From: Pachyseris speciosa
Lineage: Eukaryota > Cnidaria > Anthozoa > Scleractinia > Pachyseridae
Length of the DNA: 64,000 nucleotides
Reading direction: 5' to 3'
Assembly: GCA_016490735.1 (NCBI GenBank)
Contig: JAEMWC010000388.1
Span: forward strand, 1 to 64,000
This document shows, one piece after another, positions 12,590 to 24,487 of this stretch. The position numbers and the translations under genes are program-made. The notes below the pieces were generated by a model. It did no database searches. It worked only from the letters and a program-made list of their open reading frames with translations, and was not told the DNA's origin. Position 1 is the stretch's first letter. Every line of letters starts with the position of its first letter.

Positions 12590-13640
12590 AGTGTTTCAAA
12601 ACTATTACGAAAATATTTCCCCCACCTGAAAAAAGTAGCTTTGATGTCTGAAGACACAGATTACCGGTTCACTGGAAATGGAAAGCTCTTGTACAAAGTA
12701 TTGCTATATCTGGGTTTGTCTATGAAAACTATCACAAGTCACTTTAATTTCTATAATCACGTGCAAGGCAATTGTAGATCTATGGTGAAATTCTAACGAA
12801 ATTTCGAGAGACTAAATTCAGAGCCTCTCGAAGTGTCGTGGGAAATATTGGATTTGGCTTTCTGGAAAGCAATCTTGCTCTCATGCCACTTCCCATGCCT
12901 AACATCTGTGTTTGAAAACTGGTACAAACATATTTCCCGACATCAGAAAATAGCTTTGCTGTCTGAAAAGCTGAGATTACTGTTCACCGGAAGTAGATAG
13001 TAAAACGCATTCTAAGTTTGGAGTCAGTGTCTTAGGAAAGCTGTCAAAACTCCGTTATGAGATGTACCGATGTCGTGAAACGTGAACTCGAAATTTCATG
13101 GGACTGAAGTCGGAGGTGTTGAATTATTGTGAGAAGAATTGGGAACCCATCTTGCTTCCATGCCTCAACGAGGCATCTTATTTTGTAAGATTAGTTTTTG
13201 AAAACTGTTATGATAATATTTGCCCACATCAAAAAGTTTCACACGGATTACCGATTCCGCGCAAATAGATATTTCTTGTAAAACGAGTTGCTTTTTAGTT
13301 TGGAGTAGCTGTTTCTTTTTGTTTTTTGAAAACTAACAACCTTTCTTTTATACCGATTACCTGCCACGCAAACGGTCTAAACTCATTCAAAATTTCAGGG
13401 GCCGGACTGAAGTTCAGAGTTTCTCGGCGAAGTAAGATCAGATGGAAAGAATTCAGCGGAAACCCCTGCTGCACCCATAACTACGAGGCATTTGAAAAAT
13501 GTTATATAAATATTTACCGATATTAAAAAGCAGCTTTACTGTCTGCAAACACGTATTACCGGTTCGCTTGACATGCATACTTTTGGTAAAACGTATTACT
13601 GAGTTTGGAGCTGTTTTTATCAAAACAATATCAAATGTTC
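12590..13640. repeat. Decayed tandem repeat, unit about 300 bp, four copies
   Basis: Four diverged copies start near 12590, 12905, 13185 and 13486. Each has a TTTGAAAACT-like start, then a (T)ATTTCCC/ATTTGCCC block, AGCTTTG-TGTCTGAA, ATTACCG(G/A)TTC and TAAAACG-TTTGGAG. Spacing varies from about 280 to 315 bp. No copy keeps a long ORF. Confidence 0.65.
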
Positions 13641-13769
13641 AAGCAAGCAACCGTGGACAATAATCCTGCTGGTATACGTTGGATCAAACTGGTGATCTGA
13701 TCGGCGTAATAAAATCAACAGAGAGTATAAAAGCAAGGGCCGATACAACGTAGAATGGTTTTAAGTTTT

Positions 13770-13809
13770 GTGTACTATATTTCGGCTGGCCAAACCAGCC
13801 TTCTTCAGG
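13770..13809 (-). ncRNA. Hammerhead-ribozyme-like motif in Penelope-like terminal region
   Basis: On the minus strand: CTGAAGA, one extra A, a GC-rich hairpin (GGCTGG / CCAGCC, loop TTTGG), then GAAA and an AT-rich stem-III-like region. This matches the hammerhead core order CUGANGA, stem II, GAAA. The extra A between the first core block and stem II is non-canonical, and no clear cleavage triplet is assured. It may be an inactive descendant. Confidence 0.5.
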
Positions 13810-13945
13810 TACAATGAGAATTTACATTGGAAGTGGTGTTTATGCAGTTACATACCGGAAACACGTAAAACTAAAATGATTGACAGTGTAAAATAAAATA
13901 CTAGAAAAAAGGTCTAAAAAAGATAAACCTATAACAAAAAATTAA

Positions 13946-14283
13946 CTAATATGTTTCTTCGCGGATGTTAAGACCTTCAGGATCAATTGTTCTGCCTTTT
14001 GAAATTAAAAAAGCTTCCCTGGCCTTACGGATTGAGTCTCTGTTAGAAAATATTTTCTGAATGGGGATTAATTGCATGTCATAAGCAGTGTGAGCTAGTG
14101 TGGTTAGGAGAGGACAGGAAATGTTCCGCGACTGTGGTAGGTTTGGTGTTAGGGTTATCTATGGTACGGCGGTGTTCATTAAATCGGTCTTTTAAACGTG
14201 GTTTAATCTCTCCTATGTATTCAAAACACCCGGTCCTTTGTTTTACATAATTACTCTCATATGAAACGGGCGGGCATGCTCAT
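13946..14283 (-). pseudogene. GIY-YIG endonuclease C-terminus of a Penelope-like element
   Basis: The reverse-strand reading starts in a zinc-knuckle-like remnant, passes the GIY-YIG arm (EYIGEIKPRLKDRFNEHRRT), then TTVAEHFLSSPNHT. After a frameshift (near 14090) it continues as DMQLIPI, KIFSNRDSIRKAREAFLISK and DPEGLNIREETY, with a TAG stop at 13946-13948. Conserved features are YIG, R-FxEHR, the AEHF segment and the terminal GLN-R pattern. One frameshift and loss of all upstream domains show it is dead. Identification rests on this block order. Confidence 0.78.
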
Positions 14284-14993
14284 AGGAAACCCCTTAAGGA
14301 AATCAATCTGGGCGTGGCCCAAGTTTTTCTCGACATCGAATGAAAAATATACATATTTTTAAATTTTTTTATATTTTTAAAAAAAACATATATTAAACAT
14401 ATATTTTTATATTTCTTCGCGTGTAACCCAAATATAATGGCTTTTTGCCATTATAAAAATGATACCAAAATCCGTCATTTACACTGCGAGACCCCCCTGC
14501 CGTCCAAATTTCAAGGGACTGATGCCAAAGTTGGCCCAAGTGTCATGGAATTAACATGGCCATGATTGGGTTCCCATCCAGGGGTCAACAACGATCGTTT
14601 ACACCACCGCAAGACTGAGAGCAATTCTGCATGAAAGATCAAGCACGATGGCTACAGACCAAAACCAATTCCTTATGATGTTATTTATTTCCTGAACGGT
14701 TTTGGATTTGAGGGTGTAAACTGAGCTCACAAATAATTTACAAAGTAAGCTTTTTGCCAACCAATACCTCTTTTGAGCCAGGGTAGCTTACAACGTAGGA
14801 ATCAGGTGCAGTGTGATTGTCAGTCCAAAAAACGTCACGAATTTTACTTGCTCCGGCAAGAGGAACATTATCACGGACTGGGAACAAAACAAAACCATCC
14901 ATGATTTGTTTGCTTTTTTAATCAACGTTCTTTTGAGTTTAGGAGTGGTTAAAAAAACTATTCTGTCCGGGAAAATTGAGTAAGGCCAGGTCA
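14284..14993. other. 3' flank of the P4HTM-like gene
   Basis: Non-coding. An AATAAA on the minus strand (14684-14689) lies about 300 bp past the stop at 14994 and is a reasonable poly(A) signal for that gene. An AT-rich patch lies at 14340-14420. Confidence 0.4.
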
Positions 14994-15543
14994 CTAATAC
15001 CCAGACATATCGTAAAGACTCTTGATGTGCCTTGAGTACTTAGTTGGAGCTGTCAGCCAGTTGTTAGCGATCCATTTCTCTCCTTTGAGGACGTCACATC
15101 CTCCATGTAGTGAGTACCGATCCACATTACCAAGGAGACCGCTGTCCGGGTCAGTGAAGGTGTTGTACCACATGATGGCGGTGCCCTTCTTCGGTGGTAT
15201 CACTAGGTTTGCCATGTGACAGTTGACACTCAAGTTGAACTCGTCCGTGGTGGCATTTGGATTTTCTAGCTCCTGTGTGATAGAAAGATAGAGAACCATA
15301 AGCAAACCGATTGAGGAAATCGTAAAATTCAATACCACAATCCAACCTCTACCATCTTCACATACACAGTCACATCCCTACAACGGTTATGTTTTCTTGC
15401 CTCTATTGCTACTGGAAACGTTATAGGATTGACCTCGTGTTTCCTTTTCATTATGTATTTTTTTTATCTTTATTTTATCTGTTAAACCAGCATCATGAAT
15501 AAATTTGTATGTTATGCTATGTTATGTTTTGTTTTACTTCTTC

Positions 15544-15583
<40 letters not shown>

Positions 15584-18500
15584 TAATAATAACTTATTAA
15601 TAATATAATAATAACTTATTAATTTATATTGCACTTTTTAACATTCAATGATCAAAAGCGCATTACAATATTAACATATATAAAGTATGTACATAAACTA
15701 CTTTAACAATAATAAAATAATTTAAGCGCTAAAGGCTAAAAGCTAACTTAACCCTTTTCCGACGGACGTTTTGTACGTCTTTTTTGCAATTTTCGGAGGG
15801 TAGGAGGTCAAATCGACCTGGCTACTCCATATAAGGGGTTACCACGGCGATTTCGCTGGGCCACAACACCGAAGGCTTTATCTTTGTTGTCACGCTTGTC
15901 ACGCTAGCTGTCGTTCACTGCAGCTACAATTCGTTGCTTATTTGATTTATAAGTGTGTTTTTGGAGCCATTTTCCACCTCAGAAGCCCCCTGCCTGGCAT
16001 CATAAAGCTGGGTTGATGGGTAAAGGCAATCCTTTGAAAGAAAACGGAGGTGAGAAGCAATTTCACTCGAAGTAGGCCGCCGAAAGTATGCGAGCGAGTG
16101 ATGGCCATTCACGGAGTGAAGTTGTGTCTTTCGCCGTTTTGTGAGTGGATTCCAGGATCTGGCATGACAATTTTGGCGAGTTTTGACTTGTAAATAATGC
16201 AATTGGTGCAATGTTTTGCCAGCAGGACCGGGTGGCTCTACACGGTTCTAAAATAGGCAAGAAAATCCCAGAATTCGTTTGGGTCACAAACGTGAAAATT
16301 ACAGACTGTGAGAGCAACTGAAATCCAGCAGCGTTATCGGGGTCGGGCTAAAGGGGTGAGTAGGTAAATGTGGAACAGATTGCAAGAGGTGGAGTCAAAG
16401 TTTGCTACCGATGTAAACTTTTAACTTCAATAGGAATTTTTATCTTGAAAACTTCAAGACAAAATTGCGTCTGCAATCAGGAAAGCGAGGGCGATTTTGG
16501 TTTTCAAAGAGAATAAACAGTCACATTAAGTGAAAATTGGGAATTTTTTTCAGTTTACGGGATAATAAAGTCTAAACAAATGATCATTTGGTAAAAAAAA
16601 AAAAGATTTATTTCAACCATAGTTCGGGATTTGAGAAAGTTGTAGATTTTCAAAGCATCGGTCTATTGTGGGGTCGTATACGACCCCTCTCGGCCGAAAA
16701 GGGTTAAAAAGATATGTTTTAAGACAAGATTTAAAGTTAAAATAGAGTCAATATTGCGCAGGCTTTGCTGGGAGCGCGTTCCACAGTGTAGGCGCAGCTA
16801 CACTAAAAGATCTGTCACCAAACGATTTTTTCATTTTCCTTGCAGGATGTAGGAAAACACCTTCACCACAAAACGTCTGTCAAGCATCTCTAAATTATGA
16901 CTCACGTTAGGCTTCTTTTGCCTTTGGTCATATAGTCCCAGTTACTAGACGTTTGATGGTTTTGATCAAATCCTTAAGTAGAACACCGGCGAGATGTCTT
17001 TCACTAATATGCATTCTCTTTCGAACGACTGGGGCCGTCAGACTTCAGAGCACATGCACCCTTCACACTGGACCATGAGGTGTGATAGCTGCAGTTGGTG
17101 CCCACTATATTGAGGGAATAGGTATACATTCAAACCCTACTTTAGCTGGGTGCTGTTGGCGTCTGTTTAAGTGTCCACGGAGAAGGAGTCCGCCTATTGG
17201 ATCAAAGTCAATAATGTAGGTGGGGTGGGACCTATGGAAAACTGGCTGAGGGCCTTGCAAAAGAGAACCTACTAAACCTGAAAATGAACAGAAGACTCGC
17301 CTGTGGTGTGATTGTGGTGTTGTCTGCAATCAGGAAAGCGGTTTCTCCTCCCTCTTCCACGTCGTTGAGATAATAAAGAATTGTTATGAACCTGTAAACA
17401 GAATACGTTTAATTTTTGTCCGTTTTGGATACTTTGTCTTTTCACTGGTCTGCTGACAGAATTTAATAGTATGTTTTGTATATGTTGGTCTTATTTCTCA
17501 GTGGGTTCCTATTTCGCCGGTCTTAATATGATTATTGGGCAACGACTGAGTTGGAGTGGCGGGATGAGGGGTTAAAGGAGGCCTTCCAAGGGGTGGTCTG
17601 GTGTCGCGTTGTTGCTCGTTTATGACTCTCTGTCTGTCACCGTTGCTTCGTTAGGGACAAATGTCGCTGTCGCAAATTAAGAAAACAAAGAGGAATGGAA
17701 AGTGAATTGTCACTTTCGCAAACTGTCACGTGTTTTTTGCCAGTTTTTGTCGGTTGTCGGTGTTTTGGGAGAAGATTGTCGCCTTTTTTCGGAGCCATGT
17801 CGCTTGTCGCTTCTACCCCTTGGAAGGCCTCTTAAAGATATTAACGCTTTTTTCAGTGGAATGGCTTCTGTTGTTTTGTTTGGAAGTTAGTTTGAAGCCG
17901 CTCTGTACACACGCATTTATTTGAGGTATTTATGTGGTGAAAAGAAATGAGGCTTGGAGTTATTTTTGTACTGTTTATTCCACGCAAGAGAACACTAGGA
18001 AACTTGTTAATGAGCTGTTCAATCATTCTAACTTTGGTACCTGCATACTCGGCATTCGGGCTTTCCAAAGTGATTCTGATGACAGCAGGGAATTGTGGGA
18101 TCTTGAAAAGGGCTGGAATCCAGGTGACCATGGTAATGACCAAACGGGTCATACTGAACAACCTGCAGAAAAACAGACAAAACACAAGCAAATAGTTTAC
18201 AAACTCAGAAAGTCATTTGGCTTATTTCTTTCCGAGACATAAAAACCAAAGAAAAATAAACATACTTATGCCTCTCCGGCTGTGAGATAATTCTTAAGAG
18301 TCAACGAATAAACGTTTGTGCGAGTACTGCTCATGAGAATTAGAGTAAGAGAGAATACGAAATCAGGTTTGACCTGTACTGATGTCCTGTCCTGATGGCA
18401 TGTCCTGATCACTGTGCTGTTTTGTGATCAAATTATCGTAAACGGTTTGCGACGCTGTTACGCGCATATTGAAGGCAGGCGTAAGTGGCTGATAGGCGCT

Positions 18501-21500
18501 TCGGTGCGTTCTACCGATCCTCGTCAACACGGAAGCGGACCGATAATAGTCATTTAACCGTACGACGCGGCACGGCTAAAAACGCTAGCCTCCAGTTGGC
18601 TTGTGGGGGCAAGTACAACTTGTTGTCACAGCAAATGGCTTGCAAAATCGCAAACGAATTAGTGAGAGTTTATTTTATAAAAAACTACTTTTGGAGTGTG
18701 AAAGGATTTTCGTCACTCTTGAGAACCAACCTGCATCCATTCACTTCCTTCGATCACCTTACTTGGCAACTGAGTTAATTTTGTTATTCTGCAATAAAAG
18801 CAAGGAGTAAAATCTAGATTAGACCTCGCAAATGACTCCTCGTTCTCTTTCTGCCACAATCCCGACTACAAGCTTTCCAAACGCACACTCACTCACTCAT
18901 CGTCTTTGTGCCGAGTAGCATATAAGGCCTCAACCTTTCCTAACACCTTGATTTTATCTGTCATGTTTTTCTTTACTTAGCTCTGTTAAGTGAATCAAAC
19001 AGTGATAGAGATAAAACAAGGTTTTCACAGACGGAAGCAGTTGTAACTAAGCTCACCTCTCGAGTAAGCGCCTCAATATTGGGTCTGCTTTCTTATCTTG
19101 ACGTAACCAGGCCTGCTGGCTGTAGCGTGGTCTGTGGCGAGGACTTTTTTCCTTCAAGAAATCCATGTACCATAGAATCTTTTTTATATTGGTCTTACGA
19201 AACGCGTCTAAACTTACTTTACCTGTGCCGTTGAACAAAGAGACAAAAAAGATAACATTAAAAAAAAAAGAAGAAAACAGTTGCAAACGGGGAGTAACTA
19301 CTGTTCCACGTAAACAATTGTCTTTAAGGTGCGAGCAAGACCTAGAAAAGTATAGACATATGAAGAGTATTGTGTAAAATGAACGGTTGGGAGGGTTTAC
19401 GGGTCTGATTTTTCGTATGACATATCGTAAATGAAAGATCGGAACACGATGTGTCAGGAAACAAATCATATCTGTCAGCAGTGTCCGCACAAATAATGTT
19501 TTAGGTGCGCCAGGTGCAGAATAACAGGTCTCTAAGTGAAACTTAACAGTGCGTTTTTTATCCTAACCATTTAATTCCGTCATTGCATAGTTCTGCTAAT
19601 TTTAGCGTTGCAGCATACAGCCAGTCTGCTTGCATTTCCTTTGTGAACAATCGAGAGCGTAGCTCACTAAGGTAGCAGGACTGGAACGAGGAGAAAAACA
19701 AGAAGAGACTGGCGATTCGCCTCTCCCAAAGTCCCCCTGGGTTCGTTCGCATCAGGTTTCGTATTTCGCCGGTTCGCCCGCTCGACTGTTCAGAAAGGGT
19801 CTGCTAGCAGTCACGCTCGTTCCCAGGGACTCTCTTCTCCTCTTCCAAAATATGTGAAGAAGAGAGTCCCTGGGAACCAGGTTGGCTAGCAGTTTATTCA
19901 ACATACTAAAGTCAGTTTTCATGAATCCATAAAATTCTGTTCTGTGGGGCTCATCACCCGTTAACGGCTTTACTGTTACTCTGTTCCGTCATTCACTTAC
20001 CATCTTCAAGAACATCGGATAATCCAATGCGCTCAAACCTGGTTAATAACAGAAAAAATAAATAAATAAAAGAGAGATTGAAAGAAGGCTTATTCATTTC
20101 ACAAACAACAGATTGTAAGATTTTGAAAAAGTGTTATAAGGTAAAGTTAGGAACTAGTTAACGCTCAGCACTTACATAGTAGGAACCTCGTCCTCCCTCA
20201 TGAAAAGAAGCTTGCGTTTTTGGGCGAAATGTCTCACCTGAATGTAAAGAGGCAGAATATATCTTTAATACTGTCCAGCGTATACAAGACTCGTCGATCA
20301 GTTGTAAATTATCTCGCCTCCGTTTTCTATGAATGTCCACGTTCTTTCCAAACCCTGTGTATTTAGTAAATAAGAAAAGTTTCAATCTTTGAAGCTGACC
20401 ACTTTTTCGGAGGCCATTTTAAAGTGAAAGGGCTATCCATGCCCTAGAAAATCAATCCAAGAAAAAAGTAGTAGGACCGTAGTCCTACCAACCCCTCCCC
20501 TCCGCGGTCCCTTCACCAAAAGGATTGAGAATTTCATGCATCAGCAGGCAACACGATGAATGTAAATGGCATACGATATAAGGTGAACGAACTTTATGCA
20601 CATGTCATCGGCTTCCCTGCCGGGTCGACCCCCGGGCTAATCAGGGAGATTGTAAAATCAGTCAAGCAAAATTTAAGAATTTCCCACGGGGTCGATGAAT
20701 CATCCAAGACAAAGTTCCCTGGGTAAGGTTTTCACGGCAAAAAATCCTCCTGACATCATCCTTAACCCCTCACCGCCTAATTTTTGATCGTAAAACAATG
20801 TCGCAATTTTCCCCTACCCTCGGGCACAGAATCCCATCCATCTCCTTATTTACCCCCACAAATCTCCCTGGTTGGCCCCGGGTTCGATCCCCACCGGGAA
20901 GCCAATGAAATGTGCATTACCTCATTTGCGTCAATATAGCCATCATTATTGACATCCCAAACGAAGAATCCTTTAGCAAATAGTTCATCATGGTCAAGTG
21001 TCCAGTTGCCATCTGTAAACAATGGACGTATACTTACTTAATTAGCAATATTTCGTGCGTGTTACTTCCTTCATTGGATATTGATGTACCAACTACAGAA
21101 CACTGGCTTTTGATATGACCGAGTTTCAACGATAGAAAAAATGATGTAAACAGTATAAACTTCGCTACTAACATTGATTCATTGGACTGTCAACTAGGCT
21201 GTAAAGAAAATCCGGTTAGCAAGAGGTAGCTGTACCGCTGAAGTGAATATTACATCTCTAAACGTGTCCTTTTTTCGTGAGCAAAGGTGTTCTATTTATT
21301 AAACATTACATGATCCGGTTTGATTTGAAATCCTTGGGAATTAAGCCGTCGGGCTAAGATGGAATACGTGTTAGCTCACGTTTCACATGTAGACAACAAA
21401 TATAAAATCTGGGCAGGATGTTTTTAACGTGAGCCTGTTCGATGATGTGTGGCGTATAGGTTTACTTTGCTGTATAAATAATTAAGTAACTACAACCACA

Positions 21501-23758
21501 TACAACTTATTTCGACTAGCTGAAGGCCTGAAACAACAACCAAAGAATAAAGGCATCGTGCTTTTATCCAATCTGCCCGCAAACAAAGCCGTTCGCAATA
21601 AAACTATAACTGAATTTTACCAGCTTCTGCCATATCTTCGTCCAAGTCCCCCTCATACGCGGCCACGTCAAACCCTGCTATGCTCATGGTGAGTCCGCTC
21701 TGTTTTGCCAGTGAAATAATGTGCTCACATTCCTCATCTGACAAGAACTGGGGAATTTCTGTTAAAAAAAATAGTTATATACAAAAAAAAACTATACTAA
21801 AATGACTTGCATGGATAACTTGTCATTTGGATACATTTTCCCTGAGTTCCCCAACGGTTGACCAAACGAGTAAATCTACAGATAATGTTTAATACTTTGG
21901 TTGGTTAGTTAGTTAGTTGGTTGGTTTTACTCGGAATATATTCTTTGCTCAACAATATAAATAACATCCAATATTTCAGAGCTAGATGGCATTCTATTTA
22001 ACAATTAGATTATGTGCTCAAGATTTCTACTGACCGTGTGATAGCTGATGAGGGCGACCGCCATTTTGTTGACAACCGCCACTCACTACGATCTATCACA
22101 AAATAGATAGCGAGTAGCGTAGCCAATCAGAGAACGGCATTCGTGAAAGAACACTAGTAGATTTATACTAAAGAACAGTAAAATCTTTGTGGGTTAGACG
22201 TTTTAAATAATGTAGTCATCTCACTCTTCTGTCTGACGACTGCTTTAGTTTATACGCACTGAGTTCTCAAGGTTATTACTTGGCATTTTAAATCAATACT
22301 CAATTCAACTTACCAAAAAGCAAAGGCTTCAGGGCTCTTGTGATCATTTTGTATTTTTTCCCTTCCTCTAAATCCACCCATCTCACGTGACCTTTCTACG
22401 AATGAAATTTCACACAATAACTTATACCTCCAATTCTTTAAGAAATCGATTCCTCGCATTTTGTTAGATCTCATAGCTTAAAAACGAAATTAAAAACAAA
22501 ACCAAACGAAAAAACAAAATCACACGCAACTTGCAACTGGCCAATGAAAACCGACATGCTAATTTCATTATTCTCAGGAAAAGTTCTTTGTCATCACTTA
22601 GATGGTGTTTCATTTTTTTGCAGGAACATATTCGTTATACATATCTTATGAATGTAAGTCGTTTTGTGGCATCCCCGTCCTAGAGCTACGTTTGACATAT
22701 AGGCGCCCTTCGCCAGCTTTGCGATTAAATGTAACCCATTTAAATGTCGACAGCCTTTTAATGCTACGAAATTTCGACAGATCTATTTTATAAATGTGGG
22801 AGAAATGATATTTCAGTCGTAGAACCAACTGAATTAACATCATAACCGGTACCTGGCCGAGAAGACAAAGGAAAAAAATTCGTCCCAACATTTTCAGTAA
22901 CGCAAGTTTTTCGCGTTATAAACAATAATTGCTACATATCTAGCTAATCTTTATTAGGCCAGGCTAATGATCACGTATTTCTTAGTATATTCCATTTTGT
23001 AAGTTACAGCAGAGGGTGACAATAGTGGAGGTCATGTGCATTTTTTAAGTCTTTGGTGCCACTGTTTTCTGATACAGTTTATATCGTCTCACGAATTCTT
23101 CCGTAAGTACGGACGTTCATTTCCTCGAAGACAAAACAAGGACTTTTCACCAGAAAACACAGTGTTAACACAATCATGGAATGCTACCTGTAAGTATATA
23201 ATTTACCGATTTGTTTCTACATTTTTTTAATAAACATTGTTTATCCACACCATAGGGCATGGTGTATCGTAATTCCACACCATCGGGCATGGTGTGTCGA
23301 AATGGCCGCACTAATCAGACTAATGGACTAGCTTAACAAAATTATTTATTTTTTTCTTGAAGTTTGTGGGTTGTCTTATTATTCTAAAAATCGAACAAAC
23401 GAGAAGTACAAGAAGAAGTTTAAACTACTCATCGCGCATCAGGCCCAGTTTATGGAGCACGAAGCGACAAGAACTGGCCTATCGCAGTCCATACTTCGTT
23501 CACCGCGTGAAAATTTATAACACAAATGAGATGACGTACCTTGATTCCATCTAAGCGCACAAGCTTTATTTGGTTCGCCCTATCCTCGTGACAAATTTCT
23601 ATGGGATCTGTACACAAGTTCAGAAGTTCGTCTTCGTTAAAGCATGGTTCCATAAACTTTCTCGGGTTTTGCTCTGAATTTTCGTGCGAATCTTCCAATG
23701 TCAGGCCACATGCCAGGACTGAGGCGTATAGAAGAACCACAACGAAACTTCGAACCAT
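14994..23758 (-). CDS. P4HTM: Transmembrane-type prolyl 4-hydroxylase (P4HTM-like), 11 exons
   Basis: Fe(II)/2-oxoglutarate dioxygenase predicted to hydroxylate prolines. Exons, in order: 23758-23540, 22395-22314, 21758-21621, 21012-20921, 20237-20176, 20038-20001, 19222-19057, 18788-18731, 18162-18041, 17391-17301, 15272-14994. They sum to 1347 bp (448 aa plus stop) and every join keeps phase. A hydrophobic N-terminus (about 1-20) is a signal peptide or anchor. Residues 73-120 (GHVRWV, then LLFEIPQFLSDEEC) match the segment before the P4HTM catalytic region. A canonical EF-hand loop (DVNNDGYIDANE) lies at 166-177, with a degenerate partner near 210. The iron/2OG set is H298, D300 (HYHGHLD), H412 and K422, the last two 10 apart as usual. 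EF-hand plus SLHGGC...KWIANNW separates it from collagen P4H subunits. All introns are GT-AG except intron 10, which begins GC. The substrate is not visible from sequence. Confidence 0.92.
15545..15600. repeat. (AAT)n microsatellite in P4HTM intron 10
   Basis: Tandem AAT units with one TGATAAT interruption, about 55 bp. Confidence 0.9.
15752..16703. mobile_element. Non-autonomous piggyBac-like element with TTAA duplication
   Basis: TTAA at 15748-15751 and 16704-16707 flank 952 bp. The left end is CCCTTTTCCGACGGACG and the right end is the imperfect inverse, CTCGGCCGAAAAGGG. TTAA duplication with CCCTTT ends is the piggyBac signature. There is no transposase ORF. It sits in P4HTM intron 10 and splits an older repeat, since the flanks on both sides read as one low-complexity repeat. 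Confidence 0.75.
19801..19892. repeat. Short imperfect palindrome in P4HTM intron 6
   Basis: Arms CTGCTAGCAG-CCCAGGGACTCTCTTCT and the matching inverse AGAAGAGAGTCCCTGGG-CTAGCAG fold into a hairpin of about 92 bp. It looks like a small MITE remnant. Confidence 0.6.
20597..20916. mobile_element. Harbinger-like MITE abutting the exon 4 splice donor
   Basis: Inverted termini TGCACATGTCATCGGCTTCC and the near-inverse ending at 20916 bound about 320 bp. They are flanked by TTA at 20594-20596 and 20917-20919. A 3-bp TTA/TAA duplication is typical of PIF/Harbinger. The right TTA overlaps the donor GTAA of P4HTM exon 4, which ends at 20921. Inner arms contain a GGGTTCGATCCCC-like palindrome. No ORF. 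Confidence 0.75.
21895..21925. repeat. TTGG/TTAG simple repeat
   Basis: Short run of GGTT/AGTT units in an intron of the P4HTM-like gene. Confidence 0.6.
23245..23306. repeat. Two-copy tandem of a 31-bp unit
   Basis: CCACACCATAGGGCATGGTG and CCACACCATCGGGCATGGTG follow each other, each itself a partial palindrome, within P4HTM intron 1. Confidence 0.6.
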
Positions 23759-24228
23759 CGTGCTTTCCTTTCAATTCGGTCATGCTATTTTACAGCGAAA
23801 ACTCTCTACATAGCGACGGTTAAAGAGTTCAATTATTCATTTTGTCTGTCATAAAGTTGTTTGAGACAAGCTAACAAAGGTCGTTTTGTCTTTAGCGGGC
23901 ACACAACAGGTGATAATATTGTTGGCGATGACCGCGAGTTCCCGCAGGATCGTTTCAGCTGAAATGAATTGTCAGCAAGACGTGAAAACATAAACGTATT
24001 TGAATTACACAGGCATTGAACCACAGAAGAGATGAAATTACCTTTAACTTTTAATACATATGTACAGAAATCTCAGATGTAAACGTCGACTCAGCAGGTG
24101 CAGGGCAATGTTTCAATCCTAAGGGTTTACCCCGCTGGTAATCCCAAGTACCGCGCAAGCCGGTTATTCGTCCAGGACTAGCGTTAACCGACATGAAGGA
24201 TGGAAGGGGGGGAAGACTGAGTATAGCC

Positions 24229-24487
24229 CAGTTTCGAGCTCGCCATGATATGACCGCTGAATAAAGCACTGAGAACGCATTTGTACAGGGTTAACCTCAA
24301 TCAGACGTGAATATATTCACAAATTTCAGCGAGAAGATGGTCTGTTTACAGCTCTGTCTATTGTTTCATTTTCAAATTTGTGGCATCTTCCCGCCGGTAT
24401 TTGTGAATAATTTAGTTTAGGTCGAGGTGTACCCTACAAATTCGTTCTCAGTGCTTTTATTCAGCGGTCATGGCGAACTCGAAACTG
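24229..24487. mobile_element. Inverted-repeat MITE upstream of the P4HTM-like gene
   Basis: Arms of about 65 bp (left CCAGTTTCGAGCTCGCC, then CCGCTGAATAAAGCACTGAG; right the inverse) enclose about 125 bp. There is no ORF and no clear target duplication. It lies about 0.5 kb upstream of the P4HTM start codon. Confidence 0.7.

Larger units (their letters stand above)
13700..14283 (-). mobile_element. 5'-truncated Penelope-like retroelement with 3' terminal region
   Basis: The minus strand holds the end of a Penelope-like ORF (14283 to 13946) followed by its 3' terminal DNA, including a hammerhead-like motif at 13770-13809. The reverse-transcriptase domain is missing. Penelope-like elements are the retroelements that combine RT with a GIY-YIG nuclease, and hammerhead motifs in their terminal repeats have been described. 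Exact element ends are not visible. Confidence 0.7.

Noticed and set aside
17934..18242. 102-codon plus-strand ORF
   Set aside because: It lies antisense over P4HTM exon 9 (18041-18162), which explains its protein-like look.
19558..19752. 64-codon minus ORF considered as a P4HTM exon
   Set aside because: It has no fitting splice borders, and the neighbouring exons 6 and 7 join in phase without it.
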